From Clostridia bacterium (lineage in GTDB: Bacteria; Bacillota; Clostridia; Oscillospirales; CAG-382): a stretch of 64,000 bases of DNA. The translations under genes and the position numbers were made by a program. This document shows, one piece after another, positions 1 through 8,789 of this stretch; the stretch's first letter is position 1; the number at the start of each line of letters is the position of its first letter. The notes beneath the pieces are model-generated. The model was not told the origin of the DNA and ran no database searches. It saw only the letters and a list, made by a program, of their open reading frames with translations. The stretch lies in contig JAFYUZ010000030.1 in assembly GCA_017549365.1 (NCBI GenBank), positions 19,895 to 83,894 on the forward strand. Reading direction: 5' to 3'.

Positions 1-56
1 AAGGTGGGGTTTTCGGTGATAAGTCCGTTTTTAAACATCTTTTTTATATCAACCAT
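1..56 (-). CDS. rnfE: RnfE N-terminus (partial, runs off window start)
   Basis: The minus strand reads MVDIKKMFKNGLITENPT and then leaves the window. The Lys-Asn-Gly-Leu-Ile-x-Glu-Asn-Pro segment is the typical N-terminus of RnfE, a membrane subunit of the ion-translocating ferredoxin:NAD+ oxidoreductase. The start overlaps the stop of rnfG as TAATG, and an AGGAGG lies about 9 bases upstream inside rnfG, so translation is coupled. Only 18 codons are visible. The call rests on this motif and on the C-D-G-E gene order of Rnf operons. Confidence 0.8.
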   Translation of the reverse strand, partial: MVDIKKMFKNGLITENPT

Positions 57-775
57 TATTCCGCAACCTCCTGTTCTTTGTTTTCTGTTTCGGTTTCTGT
101 TTCAGCCTCGGTCTCGACCTCGGTTTCGGCTTGTGCGTCTTTTTCTTCCGATGCTCCGTCTTCAACAAGATCTTTGGAGATTATGCCCGAAAGAACTGTC
201 TTTGCGGTCATGATCGACTGTGCCACGGGTTTGGAAGTTTTTGTAGCGCCCGAAATGATGTAATCGTTTGTTACGGTTTCGGGAAGCACCTTTTCTTCTG
301 TTTCAACGAATTTGCCTTCGTATTCGGGCTCGTTGACTCTTGTACCGAAGCCCTTTGTTTCGTCGTTTGTGGCGGTTACGTCAACGCCGATAACGCGACC
401 GTTGGTATCAAAGGCGGCAAGAAGATCAACTGCGCCCTTGAAGCCGTTGGGTGAAAGCTGAATACAATATCCGATATGCTCGGGGGCAAGGTCGGGATTT
501 TCGGGGTTTGAGATCACGATCTTGCTTATCTTGTCAATAACCTTTGCGTGTTCCGCGGGAACTTCAAATGTGGTTTCGCCGTCGATGGCGGCGTTTTCGT
601 TGGCAAAAAGCGCCTGGATCGCGGCGTTTCTTTCTGCTTCTGCTCTGCCTTCGATAACAGGCGCTGTCACAGAGTTGACAGCCGCAACGAGAAGGGCAAT
701 GACGGCGCAGATAACCACGAGGGGATACACTATCTTAATGATGTATACGGGTGTGGACTGATTATTTTTTGACAT
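56..775 (-). CDS. rnfG: RnfG, FMN-binding electron transport subunit
   Basis: RnfG carries a covalently bound FMN and passes electrons through the membrane-bound Rnf complex. The 239-residue protein has one N-terminal membrane segment (about residues 9-33) and then an extracytoplasmic FMN-binding domain. The flavinylation motif is Ser-Gly-Ala-Thr, in YIISGATKTS, where the Thr is the expected attachment site. I chose the start MSKNNQ because GGAGGTG lies just upstream within the end of rnfD (14-base overlap); an in-frame start further upstream would lie deep inside rnfD. The last 25 or so residues are an unusual Glu/Thr-rich tail (repeated ETE/VETEAE) beyond the normal domain. Confidence 0.93.
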   Translation of the reverse strand: MSKNNQSTPVYIIKIVYPLVVICAVIALLVAAVNSVTAPVIEGRAEAERNAAIQALFANENAAIDGETTFEVPAEHAKVIDKISKIVISNPENPDLAPEHIGYCIQLSPNGFKGAVDLLAAFDTNGRVIGVDVTATNDETKGFGTRVNEPEYEGKFVETEEKVLPETVTNDYIISGATKTSKPVAQSIMTAKTVLSGIISKDLVEDGASEEKDAQAETEVETEAETETETENKEQEVAE

Positions 776-1757
776 TTTTCTTTGCACCTCCGAATACACG
801 CGGTCTTGTGAACTTGTCAATGTACCATGCAAGACAGTTCATGATGAGAATTGCGAACGAAACACCTTCGGGATATCCGCCGCAGTTACGGATGAACATT
901 GTAATAAGTCCGCAGCCGATACCGTAGATGATCCTGCCCTTTGCGGAAACGGGGCTTGTGGTGTAGTCGGTTGCCATGAAGAATGCCGCGAGCATAACAC
1001 CGCCCGAGCAAAGCTCGCAAAGAACACACTGCACCGCATCCATACTGCTGGCAGGGAATATGTAGGAAACAACGGCAACCGTTACGATATACGCCACGGG
1101 AATATGCCATGTAATGATCTTTCTTACGAGAAGATAAAGAGCACCTGCAAGTATCATAAGAATGGATACTTCGCCGATACATCCTGCGCGCTCGCCAAGG
1201 AAGAGTGTAAAGATATCTTCTGTGGGAGCGGCACCCTCAGAAAGCTTTGCAAGGGGAGTTGCGGAAGCTACGACGTCGGGTGTAAGATTTACGTTGCCAA
1301 AAAGGGGAAGGCTTGCCTTCGGAATGGTGAAAGCCGAGCCGCCGAGCTTGTCGGGATAGGCAAGGAAGAGAAAAACACGCGCCGCAAGAGCGGGGTTTAC
1401 AACGTTCTTGCCGATGCCGCCGTAAAGCTGCTTGACAATAACGATGGCAAAGAAAGCACCGACAACGGGAAGCCAAAGCGGAACAGAAACGGGCAGACAG
1501 AATGCAAGCAGCACACCTGTGACCGCCGCCGAAAGATCTCCGACCGAGCAGGGCTTTTTCACTATCAGACGATAAAGAAATTCGAACAAAACGCATGACG
1601 CCGCAGAAGTAAGCGTCAGAATCAGCGCACGTGCGCCGAAAACTATTACTGCCCAGATAAGCGCGGGACAAAGGGCGATCAAAACGTCAAGCATTATGAT
1701 GCGCGTCGAGTCCTCATGCCGCATATGGGGCGATGATGTGACCTTCAGAAAGTCCAT
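762..1757 (-). CDS. rnfD: RnfD, membrane subunit of Rnf complex
   Basis: This is a polytopic membrane protein of about 331 residues in the NqrB/RnfD family. It carries a second covalent FMN in the Rnf complex. The N-terminus (MDFLKVTSSPHMRHEDST) is typical of clostridial RnfD. The segment DVVASATPLAKLSEG contains the Thr expected to bind flavin, although the usual SGATPL reads SATPL here. I took the start at MDFLKV because GAGAGG sits about 8 bases upstream. It lies 24 bases after rnfC and overlaps rnfG, consistent with one operon. Confidence 0.93.
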   Translation of the reverse strand: MDFLKVTSSPHMRHEDSTRIIMLDVLIALCPALIWAVIVFGARALILTLTSAASCVLFEFLYRLIVKKPCSVGDLSAAVTGVLLAFCLPVSVPLWLPVVGAFFAIVIVKQLYGGIGKNVVNPALAARVFLFLAYPDKLGGSAFTIPKASLPLFGNVNLTPDVVASATPLAKLSEGAAPTEDIFTLFLGERAGCIGEVSILMILAGALYLLVRKIITWHIPVAYIVTVAVVSYIFPASSMDAVQCVLCELCSGGVMLAAFFMATDYTTSPVSAKGRIIYGIGCGLITMFIRNCGGYPEGVSFAILIMNCLAWYIDKFTRPRVFGGAKKNVKK

Positions 1758-1781
1758 AATATTACCTCTCAATTAAAAATT

Positions 1782-3098
1782 TCACTGTTGTTTCGGCTTT
1801 GCCTTGATCTTGTCCTTTGCCTCGCGGATATACTGGACGATGGGCACGTTTCCGGGACAGATAAAAGAACACGATCCGCATTCCATGCAGCTCATCAGGT
1901 TGTAATCGAGACACTTGTCAAGATCGCCCGATTTTGCAAAAAGGGCAAGATAAACAGGCTCCAGATGCATCGGACAAACAGACACGCACTTTCCGCAGTG
2001 GATACAGCAGGGAGCGGCCTTCTTTTCGTATTTGTCGGAGAAGAAGAGGAGAGCCGAGGTACCCTTTGTTACCGTGCCGTCAAGGTCCCACTGGGTATTG
2101 CCCATCATAGGGCCGCCGTTGATAAGCTTGGAAAGCTTGCCCTTGATACCGCCGCAATATTCAATAACGTCGCGGTAGGAAGTACCGAGAGGTATGCGCA
2201 GGTTTTTGGATTCGGCAATACAGTCGCCGTCGATGGTAACTGTTCTTGCAATAAGGGGCATTCTGTCAACCACCGCGTGGTAGATGGCATCGCAGGTTTC
2301 TGCGTTGAAGATAACGCATCCGACGTCGGCAGGAAGTTTGCCCGTGGGGATCTGCACGTGGTTGAGAGCGTAAACGATCTGGCGTTCGTCGCCCTGGGGA
2401 TATTTGGTCTTAAGCAGCTTAACCGAGAACATCTTGTCGTCAAGCAGGCTTTCTTCAAGCACCTTGGCGGCGTTTTTCTTGTTGTCCTCGATGGCAAAGG
2501 TTGCCTTTGAAAGACCGAGAGCGATCATCAATATTTTTGCTCCGTTGATAACGTCCATGGGGCGCTCGAGAAGAAGTCTGTGGTTGGCGGTGATAAAAGG
2601 TTCACACTCTGCACAGTTGATGATAAGCTCCTTTGCCTTGCCGACAGCCGATTGGATCTTGGCGTAAGCGGGGAAGGTCGCACCGCCCATACCCGAAATA
2701 CCTGCCTCGCGCACAAGGTCGATAACTTCGTCGCAGGTAAGGTCGGTAACTTTCTTTTCAAGGGGGGTGATGGATTCGCACAGCTCGTACTCACCGTCGT
2801 TTTTGATGATAACGAACTCTGTTTTTCCTGCGCCCATATAGGAATTTCTTGTTTCGATTTTTTCTACTGTTCCCGAAACGCTTGCGTGCACAGGGCAGGA
2901 AAGGGCATTGTCGTTGCGTCCGATAACCTGACCCATCGTAACTCTGTCGCCAACGGCAACGGTTGCCTTAACGGGAGCACCTATGTGCTGCTGCAAGGGT
3001 AATGCAACAAATTCGGGGGCGGGCATATTTTCGATTGCTTTGGTTTTTGTGCCTTTGCATCCGTCAACATGGATACCGCCGGAAAATGTAATTGCCAT
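1782..3098 (-). CDS. rnfC: RnfC, NADH-side Fe-S subunit of Rnf complex
   Basis: RnfC is the peripheral subunit linking NAD(H) and the Fe-S chain of Rnf. The 438-residue protein begins MAITFSGGIHVDG, the usual RnfC N-terminal barrel. It then has the Gly-rich flavin/NADH fold (GMGGATFPAY), an SLBB region, and near the C-terminus two 4Fe-4S motifs (CIHCGKCVSVCP and CMECGSCSFICP). It lacks the long Ala/Lys-rich tail of proteobacterial RnfC. It is the first gene of the operon; GGAAG precedes the chosen ATG. In a fermenter the complex would couple ferredoxin oxidation to an ion gradient and NADH formation. Confidence 0.95.
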   Translation of the reverse strand: MAITFSGGIHVDGCKGTKTKAIENMPAPEFVALPLQQHIGAPVKATVAVGDRVTMGQVIGRNDNALSCPVHASVSGTVEKIETRNSYMGAGKTEFVIIKNDGEYELCESITPLEKKVTDLTCDEVIDLVREAGISGMGGATFPAYAKIQSAVGKAKELIINCAECEPFITANHRLLLERPMDVINGAKILMIALGLSKATFAIEDNKKNAAKVLEESLLDDKMFSVKLLKTKYPQGDERQIVYALNHVQIPTGKLPADVGCVIFNAETCDAIYHAVVDRMPLIARTVTIDGDCIAESKNLRIPLGTSYRDVIEYCGGIKGKLSKLINGGPMMGNTQWDLDGTVTKGTSALLFFSDKYEKKAAPCCIHCGKCVSVCPMHLEPVYLALFAKSGDLDKCLDYNLMSCMECGSCSFICPGNVPIVQYIREAKDKIKAKPKQQ

Positions 3099-3183
3099 AT
3101 CTTTGCTTCCTTTCGTATGGATATTTATGTATGTGCGGAAAAGGACGAAAAATTGCCGCAATGCCGCATTTTTTTACAAGTTT

Positions 3184-3212
3184 ATTATACAACAAAAGCC
3201 GTCGGATTTCAA
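3184..3212 (-). promoter_or_regulatory. Promoter of the rnf operon
   Basis: On the minus strand TTGAAA (3207-3212) and TATAAT (3184-3189) are separated by exactly 17 bases, upstream of rnfC by about 85 bases. This is a near-consensus sigma-A promoter. The rest of the 350-base gap (3099-3448) is AT-rich and holds forward promoters for the next gene; I see no coding sequence in it. Confidence 0.7.
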
Positions 3213-3248
3213 CCGAAAAATCGACGATAATCGCTTTTTGACAAGCTT

Positions 3249-3277
3249 TTTGAACGAATATTTACACGTGATACAAT
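3249..3277 (+). promoter_or_regulatory. Candidate promoter for MecA-like gene (upstream)
   Basis: TTGAAC and TACAAT are spaced 17 bases apart on the plus strand. A second candidate with GTGACA and TATAAT (3383-3412, spacer 18) lies closer to the gene, so two start sites are possible. An imperfect inverted repeat (CGAATATT with AATATTTG) overlaps the spacer and -10 region of the first. Confidence 0.45.
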
Positions 3278-3448
3278 ATTTGTTCGTTAATTATTTTTTT
3301 AACAAATTACGTCAAAAAATTAACAATTGTTTTTCGCGCATCTCCCCTCCCAACCGCTTCCTTTCTTACCTTAAATTGTGCAGTGACAAAAGAGTGATGT
3401 TGGTATTATAATGATAGTGGAACCAAAAACACAAAGAGGTATGAAAAG

Positions 3449-4042
3449 GTGGATTTTTTACTTATCAACAACCGCAACATAAAAATAAGTCTGTCAAAAA
3501 ACGAGCTTGACGAAAATAACCTTTCGGCAAACGGTCTTTGCTGGAACGATGAAAAAACCAGGTGCCTTATGCGAAAGATCCTTTCTGTCGCATGCGAAAA
3601 ATGCGGCTTTGAATGGCAAAGCGAAAAACTGTCTGTCAGCGTGTTTCCCTCTGTCGACGGGGGATGCGAGCTGTTTGTTACAAAGCAAAAAAGAAAGCAC
3701 GAAAAAACCGAAAAAGAATGCTCGATCGGTACGGTGTGCTTTTGCGACGGTGCGGAAAACCTGTTTTGCGCCTGCGAAAGACTGAAAGAAAAGGGCTTTT
3801 CGGGGAAAACATCACTTTATCTCAGTGAAAAGGGAGAATTTGTACTTATCTGTGAAAACACGCGAAAATTGCCGTCGTACATGAAAAATCTTAAAAACGA
3901 AAAGGAAAAATCCGACCTTTCGTTTATGAAAGACCACGGAAGAACATACGACGCCACCTCTTCTGATCTTGCATATATCGGCGAGCACATGACATTGCTT
4001 GCAAAAAATGATGCACTTTCAAAGATGCTTGGTACTTTTTAG
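3449..4042 (+). CDS. MecA-like ClpC adaptor family protein
   Basis: This 197-residue protein resembles the MecA/YpbH adaptors, which deliver substrates to ClpCP and control competence and other pathways in Firmicutes. The N-terminus fits the family pattern (I-x-ISLSKNELDENNLS), followed by a cysteine-rich helix and the IleValPro-DG-x-ELFVTK-like strand (VSVFPSVDGGCELFVTK). The middle acidic linker is short, and the C-terminal half carries a second alpha/beta module. The start is a GTG preceded by AGAGG at about 10 bases. It is a single gene with its own promoters. Assignment rests on motif resemblance only; no experimentally studied close homologue is known to me. Confidence 0.65.
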   Translation: MDFLLINNRNIKISLSKNELDENNLSANGLCWNDEKTRCLMRKILSVACEKCGFEWQSEKLSVSVFPSVDGGCELFVTKQKRKHEKTEKECSIGTVCFCDGAENLFCACERLKEKGFSGKTSLYLSEKGEFVLICENTRKLPSYMKNLKNEKEKSDLSFMKDHGRTYDATSSDLAYIGEHMTLLAKNDALSKMLGTF

Positions 4043-4109
4043 CCAAAACCCCTTTCTTTTTGCGCAAAAATAGTGTAAAATAAAAGAAAGACAAAAGGAG
4101 GATGGCAGT

Positions 4110-4670
4110 ATGGCTTTGGATATGAGTTGGCAGGAGCTGGAAGAGCGCTGCAACGCGTGCGACAAATGCTCGCTTTGCAAAACAAAAACCAACACCGTTT
4201 TCGGTGTCGGTAATAAAAACGCAAAGCTTATGTTTGTCGGCGAAGCCCCCGGAGAAAGCGAGGATATGCAGGGCATTCCTTTTGTCGGGGCGGCAGGCAA
4301 GCTTTTTGACAAATATCTTTCTGCCGTCGGCATTTCCCGCGACGAGGTGTATATTGCCAATATTCTCAAATGCCGTCCGCCGAAAAACCGCGATCCCGAA
4401 CCTGACGAAGAAGAAGCGTGCATCGGCTTTCTGCGCGAGCAGACAAAACTTATCAACCCATCCATCATCGTGTGCCTTGGCAGAGTTTCGGCAAAACGGC
4501 TGATAAAAGAAGATTTCAGAATAACCAAAGAACACGGCATCTGGTTTAAAAAAGGTCCTTTTCGTATGTGCGCCATATATCATCCGTCGGCACTTTTGCG
4601 GGATTTTTCAAAGCGCGACGAAACCCTTCGCGATATGATCGAGATCAAGCGAGCATATTCACAGCTCTGA
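4110..4670 (+). CDS. Family 4 (Fe-S) uracil-DNA glycosylase
   Basis: The enzyme removes uracil from DNA, starting base excision repair. The 186 residues include the family 4 signature GEAPGESED (water-activating loop), the ILKCRPP segment and the C-terminal HPSALLRD motif. Cysteines near the N-terminus (CNACDKCSLC) and later ones fit the 4Fe-4S cluster of this family. An AGGAGG lies before the ATG. The 3' end overlaps the convergent peptidase gene by 26 bases. Confidence 0.93.
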   Translation: MALDMSWQELEERCNACDKCSLCKTKTNTVFGVGNKNAKLMFVGEAPGESEDMQGIPFVGAAGKLFDKYLSAVGISRDEVYIANILKCRPPKNRDPEPDEEEACIGFLREQTKLINPSIIVCLGRVSAKRLIKEDFRITKEHGIWFKKGPFRMCAIYHPSALLRDFSKRDETLRDMIEIKRAYSQL

Positions 4671-5736
4671 ATATTTCTTCAAAATTCGGAACCCCCAATC
4701 CCGAGCAGATATCAAAGCCTATCTCGGCGGCGTATTCTCCGATTCGCCCCGAGGTGATATCAAAAAACACAGGCGGTCTTTTGAAAAGATGACATTTTTC
4801 GGCAAGCTCGTAAAAGTAGCTTGCCTTTTTTTCAAGAATTTTTCGGTCTTTTTCCGCAATGCAGGCGCAAAGTCCAGCCACAGACGGAGCGCCGATGCTG
4901 GTGCCCACGCAACGTTCGAGCTTTCCGCAAACAAAAACGGGGCAGGCGAGGTTTCCGTCGGCAAAAAAGCACATGTCGGGAACAGACCGTCTGTACGCCG
5001 ACTTTGTGCGGATCACAGAATCCTTTGCCTGATGGTTGGGGATCGCCGTGTATTTTGCAAGACCGCAACCGCTTTTTTCAAATACACGCTCTTTTCCGAT
5101 ACATTCTCCGTCGGGATAAAAATAAACGCTCGTTCCGCCGACCGACAGGGTGTATTTTGATGATGCTGGATAGTTTACCGCACAGTTGTTTCCCGATGCA
5201 CAAACAAAAAGAGCCTTGCTGTCTCTGAAAAAATCTTCGTATTCAACGCTTTTGGCAAATTCCCGTTTGCCAAAGCTTAACGACACTATATCACATTCTT
5301 CATCTGCCTTTTTCATCACTTCAAAAATATCACTTATGTCGTCCGACGGGGAAAAATAGCATTTCTTTTGTGCCGACGGGGCAAAAACGTGTGCCCATTG
5401 CAGATCAAGCGCCGTTTCTGTTGCCCAGCTTTTTCTCACGTTTTTGCGAGCTCCCGTTTTGCCATCGTGCGAGAAAACCGAAATTTTTGTATGGGGAAGC
5501 GAAAATTTTTCGCAAAAAAGATCCATATCCTCCTGTACACCTTCATATCCGAAGGCGGTGATTATGCCTATTTTTACCTCGTCTCCCGTAAAAGTTTTTC
5601 CGTCATAACGATAATGTGCCATAAGGTGACGGGGATGTATATACGAGCCTTCGCTTTTTTTCAGATGATAATCGTTTGCATAATCCATTCCTTTTTCTCT
5701 GTAATATTCAAAATATGCTCCCTCGTAGTTGTTCAT
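4645..5736 (-). CDS. Sedolisin-like (S53) serine peptidase, no prodomain or signal
   Basis: The 363-residue protein has a sedolisin layout. A Glu107-x3-Asp111 pair (in ATETALDLQW) is the expected acid dyad, Ser280 lies in GTSIGAPSVAG, and the C-terminal DITSGRIGEY...SGLGVPNF region matches the family calcium site. PASSKYTLSVGGTS is also characteristic. The oxyanion residue, normally Asp in SGD, is Asn183 here (SGNN), as in subtilisins. There is no signal peptide and no propeptide, so it should be cytosolic and active without maturation, unlike classical secreted acid sedolisins. Its substrate is unknown. The gene is monocistronic and tail-overlaps the uracil-DNA glycosylase gene. Confidence 0.8.
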   Translation of the reverse strand: MNNYEGAYFEYYREKGMDYANDYHLKKSEGSYIHPRHLMAHYRYDGKTFTGDEVKIGIITAFGYEGVQEDMDLFCEKFSLPHTKISVFSHDGKTGARKNVRKSWATETALDLQWAHVFAPSAQKKCYFSPSDDISDIFEVMKKADEECDIVSLSFGKREFAKSVEYEDFFRDSKALFVCASGNNCAVNYPASSKYTLSVGGTSVYFYPDGECIGKERVFEKSGCGLAKYTAIPNHQAKDSVIRTKSAYRRSVPDMCFFADGNLACPVFVCGKLERCVGTSIGAPSVAGLCACIAEKDRKILEKKASYFYELAEKCHLFKRPPVFFDITSGRIGEYAAEIGFDICSGLGVPNFEEIFRAVNMLA

Positions 5737-5838
5737 TGCATATCTCCCGGGTTTTGTTATATCTCATTATATGCAAAAAATAATCCGCCATTCGGAATAG
5801 TTTTTTTAAAAAAACTTTCCCGCACGGCGGAATTTTTG

Positions 5839-6591
5839 TTATTTAAGCATTTTGCAAAGCACTGCGGCATCGTCAAAAAGGTTTGCCTGCGCATCGTCCT
5901 TTACAAATTCGATAAGAACGTTTTTTACATTTCCTTTTTGTGCCGATGCAAGATAGTTTTTCCATTCGCCCACACCTTCGGATAGGGGATGACGCAGATT
6001 TTTGCCGTCCCACGTCCAATGGAAACAGTGAATGTTTACAACATACGGCAAAACCGTTTCAAGCTCCCTGCAATTTTCTTCGTGGGATATTTCGGGGTTT
6101 GGTTGCCAGTAAAGTCGGACGTTTTCGCGCCCAATATCCTCAATCAGCTTTTTTGCAAAAGGGGCAGATCTTGTAAGAGTGCCTCTGTGGTATTCAAAAC
6201 AGACGGTGATGCCGTGCTTTTTTGCAATTTCCGATATTTCTTTTGCTTCGCTTATGCATTTTTTGTATTCGTCGGAAGTCACGTCATCGTGGTCCTTGTT
6301 GTATGCCCAGATGCGCACTGTGTCTGTGCCGAGAAGTACGGCAGTTTCACAAACACAGTCAAATTCTTTTGCGGTGTTTACGCCAAGCCTGAAATACGAG
6401 CCGTAGGACGATACCGAAATACCCGCCTTTTTCGTTAACAAAAAGGCGAGCTTTGCGCTTTCGCGGTCGCCGGGCGGACAGTGCACGTCGCCTCCCCATT
6501 CGATCGACGAAAGATGCGATCTTTTTACAATATCAACGATTTCCGAAATACTTTTGTTTCTGAAGGTGATGGAGGTGAGTCCGGGTGTCAT
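5839..6591 (-). CDS. Sugar phosphate isomerase/epimerase family TIM barrel
   Basis: The 250-residue protein belongs to the xylose isomerase-like AP endonuclease 2 superfamily. Visible elements are the N-terminal strand PGLTSITFRN, the IEWGGDVH strand, CFEYHRG with a metal-ligand Glu, WQPNPE, the HCFHWTW strand and a C-terminal LIEFVKDD. These proteins isomerise or epimerise sugars, or hydrolyse keto-sugar derivatives, with a divalent metal. It is the last gene of a three-gene operon (old yellow enzyme, SDR, epimerase), 10 bases after the SDR gene. The substrate cannot be read from sequence. Confidence 0.75.
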   Translation of the reverse strand: MTPGLTSITFRNKSISEIVDIVKRSHLSSIEWGGDVHCPPGDRESAKLAFLLTKKAGISVSSYGSYFRLGVNTAKEFDCVCETAVLLGTDTVRIWAYNKDHDDVTSDEYKKCISEAKEISEIAKKHGITVCFEYHRGTLTRSAPFAKKLIEDIGRENVRLYWQPNPEISHEENCRELETVLPYVVNIHCFHWTWDGKNLRHPLSEGVGEWKNYLASAQKGNVKNVLIEFVKDDAQANLFDDAAVLCKMLK

Positions 6592-6601
6592 ATCGTGTAC
6601 C

Positions 6602-7372
6602 TCACAGACGTCTTAAATGAAATCCGCCGTCGGCGTTGAACACCTGACCTGTTGAAAAGTCAAATGCGCCCCGGGCAATGGCTTTCACTATCTTGGCAAT
6701 ATCCGAGGGAAGCCCCCATCTTTTTGTGGCAGATGCTGCACCCGAGGCGATGATCTTGTCGTATTTTTCGGTAACAGCGCTTGTCATATCCGTCTTTATG
6801 ATTCCGGGACGAATTTCAAAAACGGGAATATCGTATTCCGAAAGTCTGTCGGCAAAAAGTGCCGTCACCATCGAAACGCCTGCCTTTGAAATGCAGTATT
6901 CTCCGCGGTTGGTAGAAGAAACGTATGCCGACATCGAGCCTATGTTCACAATGCGCGGCGTGCAATCGGCACACGTCTTCTTTGCTTCTATCATATAGTT
7001 TGCGGCGGATTGTGTCATAAAGAAAACCGCCTTCAGGTTTGTTTCTATAACGACGTCAAAATTTTCCTCTTTCGAAATGAGAATATCCTCTCTTTCGGGG
7101 GGCGCAATGCCCGCGTTGTTAACAAGAAGATCAAGTCTGCCAAACTTTTTTGCCGCATCCACAAGAGCGACGTGGGTTTCGCGCTTTTTTATATCCCCCC
7201 ACACGTAGGTGTGGTTGTCGCCAAAGGCGTTTTCAAAGGCGGATTTTGTTTCTTCTCTGTAAGACGAAGAATTTACGATAACGTGGTAGCCCATCGAAAA
7301 AAGGAACTCGGCAATCGAAAAACCGATGCCTCGGGACGAGCCTGTTATGATCGCAACGGGTCTTGTGTTCAT
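6602..7372 (-). CDS. Short-chain dehydrogenase/reductase
   Basis: This is a classical SDR of 256 residues that reduces or oxidises a keto/hydroxyl group with NAD(P)(H). It has the TGSSRGIGFS cofactor loop, NNAG, catalytic Ser (GSMSAYVSS) and the Tyr-x3-Lys pair (YCISK), and ends with the usual FNADGG C-terminal segment. The start is set by the ATGA overlap with the upstream oxidoreductase stop (4 bases), which indicates translational coupling. Together with its neighbours it probably acts on a small keto-sugar or aglycone. It could be annotated generically as a 3-oxoacyl reductase homologue, but the context does not suggest fatty acid synthesis. Confidence 0.88.
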   Translation of the reverse strand: MNTRPVAIITGSSRGIGFSIAEFLFSMGYHVIVNSSSYREETKSAFENAFGDNHTYVWGDIKKRETHVALVDAAKKFGRLDLLVNNAGIAPPEREDILISKEENFDVVIETNLKAVFFMTQSAANYMIEAKKTCADCTPRIVNIGSMSAYVSSTNRGEYCISKAGVSMVTALFADRLSEYDIPVFEIRPGIIKTDMTSAVTEKYDKIIASGAASATKRWGLPSDIAKIVKAIARGAFDFSTGQVFNADGGFHLRRL

Positions 7373-8694
7373 TTTGAAGTAAACTCCTTGTAAATATCTC
7401 TGTAAAGCTTGTTTCGTATTATACATCCCGACAAAAGACCGTTCTTTTTAAGGGTTGAGCATCCCGAACAGGCAACGCAGGCTTGCTTGGCGTCAAATTT
7501 GTTTGAAAGAATGTCTTTTGCAAGGTCGGGGTAGGCAAAATTCATTCTGCCAAATCCGACAAAATCGGTCATATCGTCGTTTATCATACCTGCCGCGGCA
7601 AGATGCGCCTTTGCGCAAAGTCCCGAAACCCCCGTGTTTACCACAGGAAGCTTTGGAAAAGCCTTGTGTATCTCGCACGCGCCCTCAAAAAGACGGGAAA
7701 GGGCAGAAAGGGCGTTTGTTTTCGGCATATCAATGCCTGCTTTGTAGGGGCGCGAAACGTCGGGGTTTACGTACGGACTTCCCATGGTTACGTTCAAAAG
7801 GTCAAGACCCAAAGAAACGAGTATCTCTATCAGCTTTTTCGGCTCGTCAAGATCGTATTTTGTGTAGTCGTTACTGTCTGTTCCAAAGCTGTACGGGGTG
7901 TTATATCCGTCGTAAATGTTAAGACGGCAGGCAAGGACAGTGTCGTTTGAAAGGGCGCTTTTGCAGGCGCGGAAGGTATCGCACAGAAGTCTTGTTCTGT
8001 TTTCAAAGCTTGTGCCGTACACCCCTTCTCTGTCGTATGCCGACAAAAGCTCGGAATAAAGATATCCGTGACAGCATTTTATATCCACTCCGTCAAAGCC
8101 TGCTTTTTCGCAAAGATACGCATTTTCTGCAAAAACTTCGGGCAGCCTTTTCAGATATTCGTCGCTTGCAAGGGTATAGCAAAGATCGGGTTTGTCAAAA
8201 AAACTGTTGCGCATACCAACGATGGGCGACGGCACTCCGCAGGGTTTGGAATATCTTCCCGAATGGTTGAGCTGAAGCACAAAGATCGGGGCGTATCCGT
8301 TTTCTTTCAGGCTCTTTTCTTTCACCGATTCGACGAGTTTTTTGTATTTGTCAAGATTATTTTCGTTTATCATCAGCTGATGGGCGTTGCTTCTGCCCTC
8401 GGGCAGAACAGACACTGCCTCGAACCACAAAATTCCCGCTCCGCCTTTTGCAAGCCTTTCGTATCTTTCAAAGGTAAGATCTGTGGGATTGCCGTTTTCG
8501 TCGGCATCCTGACCTTCCATCGGCTGATAGCAGATTCGGTTGTGGGCGGTCTTGCCCTTGATGTTTTTTTCTCTTGCAAGCACATCCGTGTCCTCACAGT
8601 ATGGCAGATGCAACAGAGGCGGAGAAAAGGGGGTGTTTTTCAATACGTCTGCAAAAAGCTCTGTATTGCAAAAATCTGCTTTGTTTATTTCCAT
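7369..8694 (-). CDS. Old yellow enzyme-like FMN oxidoreductase
   Basis: This 441-residue protein is in the NADH:flavin oxidoreductase/OYE family. It shows the barrel start with RICYQPMEGQDA, the LQLNHSGRYS strand, the AGFDGVDIKCCHGYL strand with active-site His, and the late phosphate-binding region (FVGFGRMNFAYPDL). The C-terminal ACVACSGCSTLKKNGLLSGC cysteines resemble the Fe-S site of the larger 2,4-dienoyl-CoA reductase type enzymes, but the protein stops there and lacks their FAD/NAD domains. Such enzymes usually reduce activated C=C bonds. It is the first gene of a minus-strand operon and diverges from an FAD flavoprotein across 95 bases. Confidence 0.82.
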   Translation of the reverse strand: MEINKADFCNTELFADVLKNTPFSPPLLHLPYCEDTDVLAREKNIKGKTAHNRICYQPMEGQDADENGNPTDLTFERYERLAKGGAGILWFEAVSVLPEGRSNAHQLMINENNLDKYKKLVESVKEKSLKENGYAPIFVLQLNHSGRYSKPCGVPSPIVGMRNSFFDKPDLCYTLASDEYLKRLPEVFAENAYLCEKAGFDGVDIKCCHGYLYSELLSAYDREGVYGTSFENRTRLLCDTFRACKSALSNDTVLACRLNIYDGYNTPYSFGTDSNDYTKYDLDEPKKLIEILVSLGLDLLNVTMGSPYVNPDVSRPYKAGIDMPKTNALSALSRLFEGACEIHKAFPKLPVVNTGVSGLCAKAHLAAAGMINDDMTDFVGFGRMNFAYPDLAKDILSNKFDAKQACVACSGCSTLKKNGLLSGCIIRNKLYRDIYKEFTSK

Positions 8695-8789
8695 CTTGTA
8701 TTTCCTTTCGGGAAATGATATAATATTTCAAACGTGTATACTCAGATTATAAATGATTTTTCTTATTTTTTCAATATAAGGAGATACAG

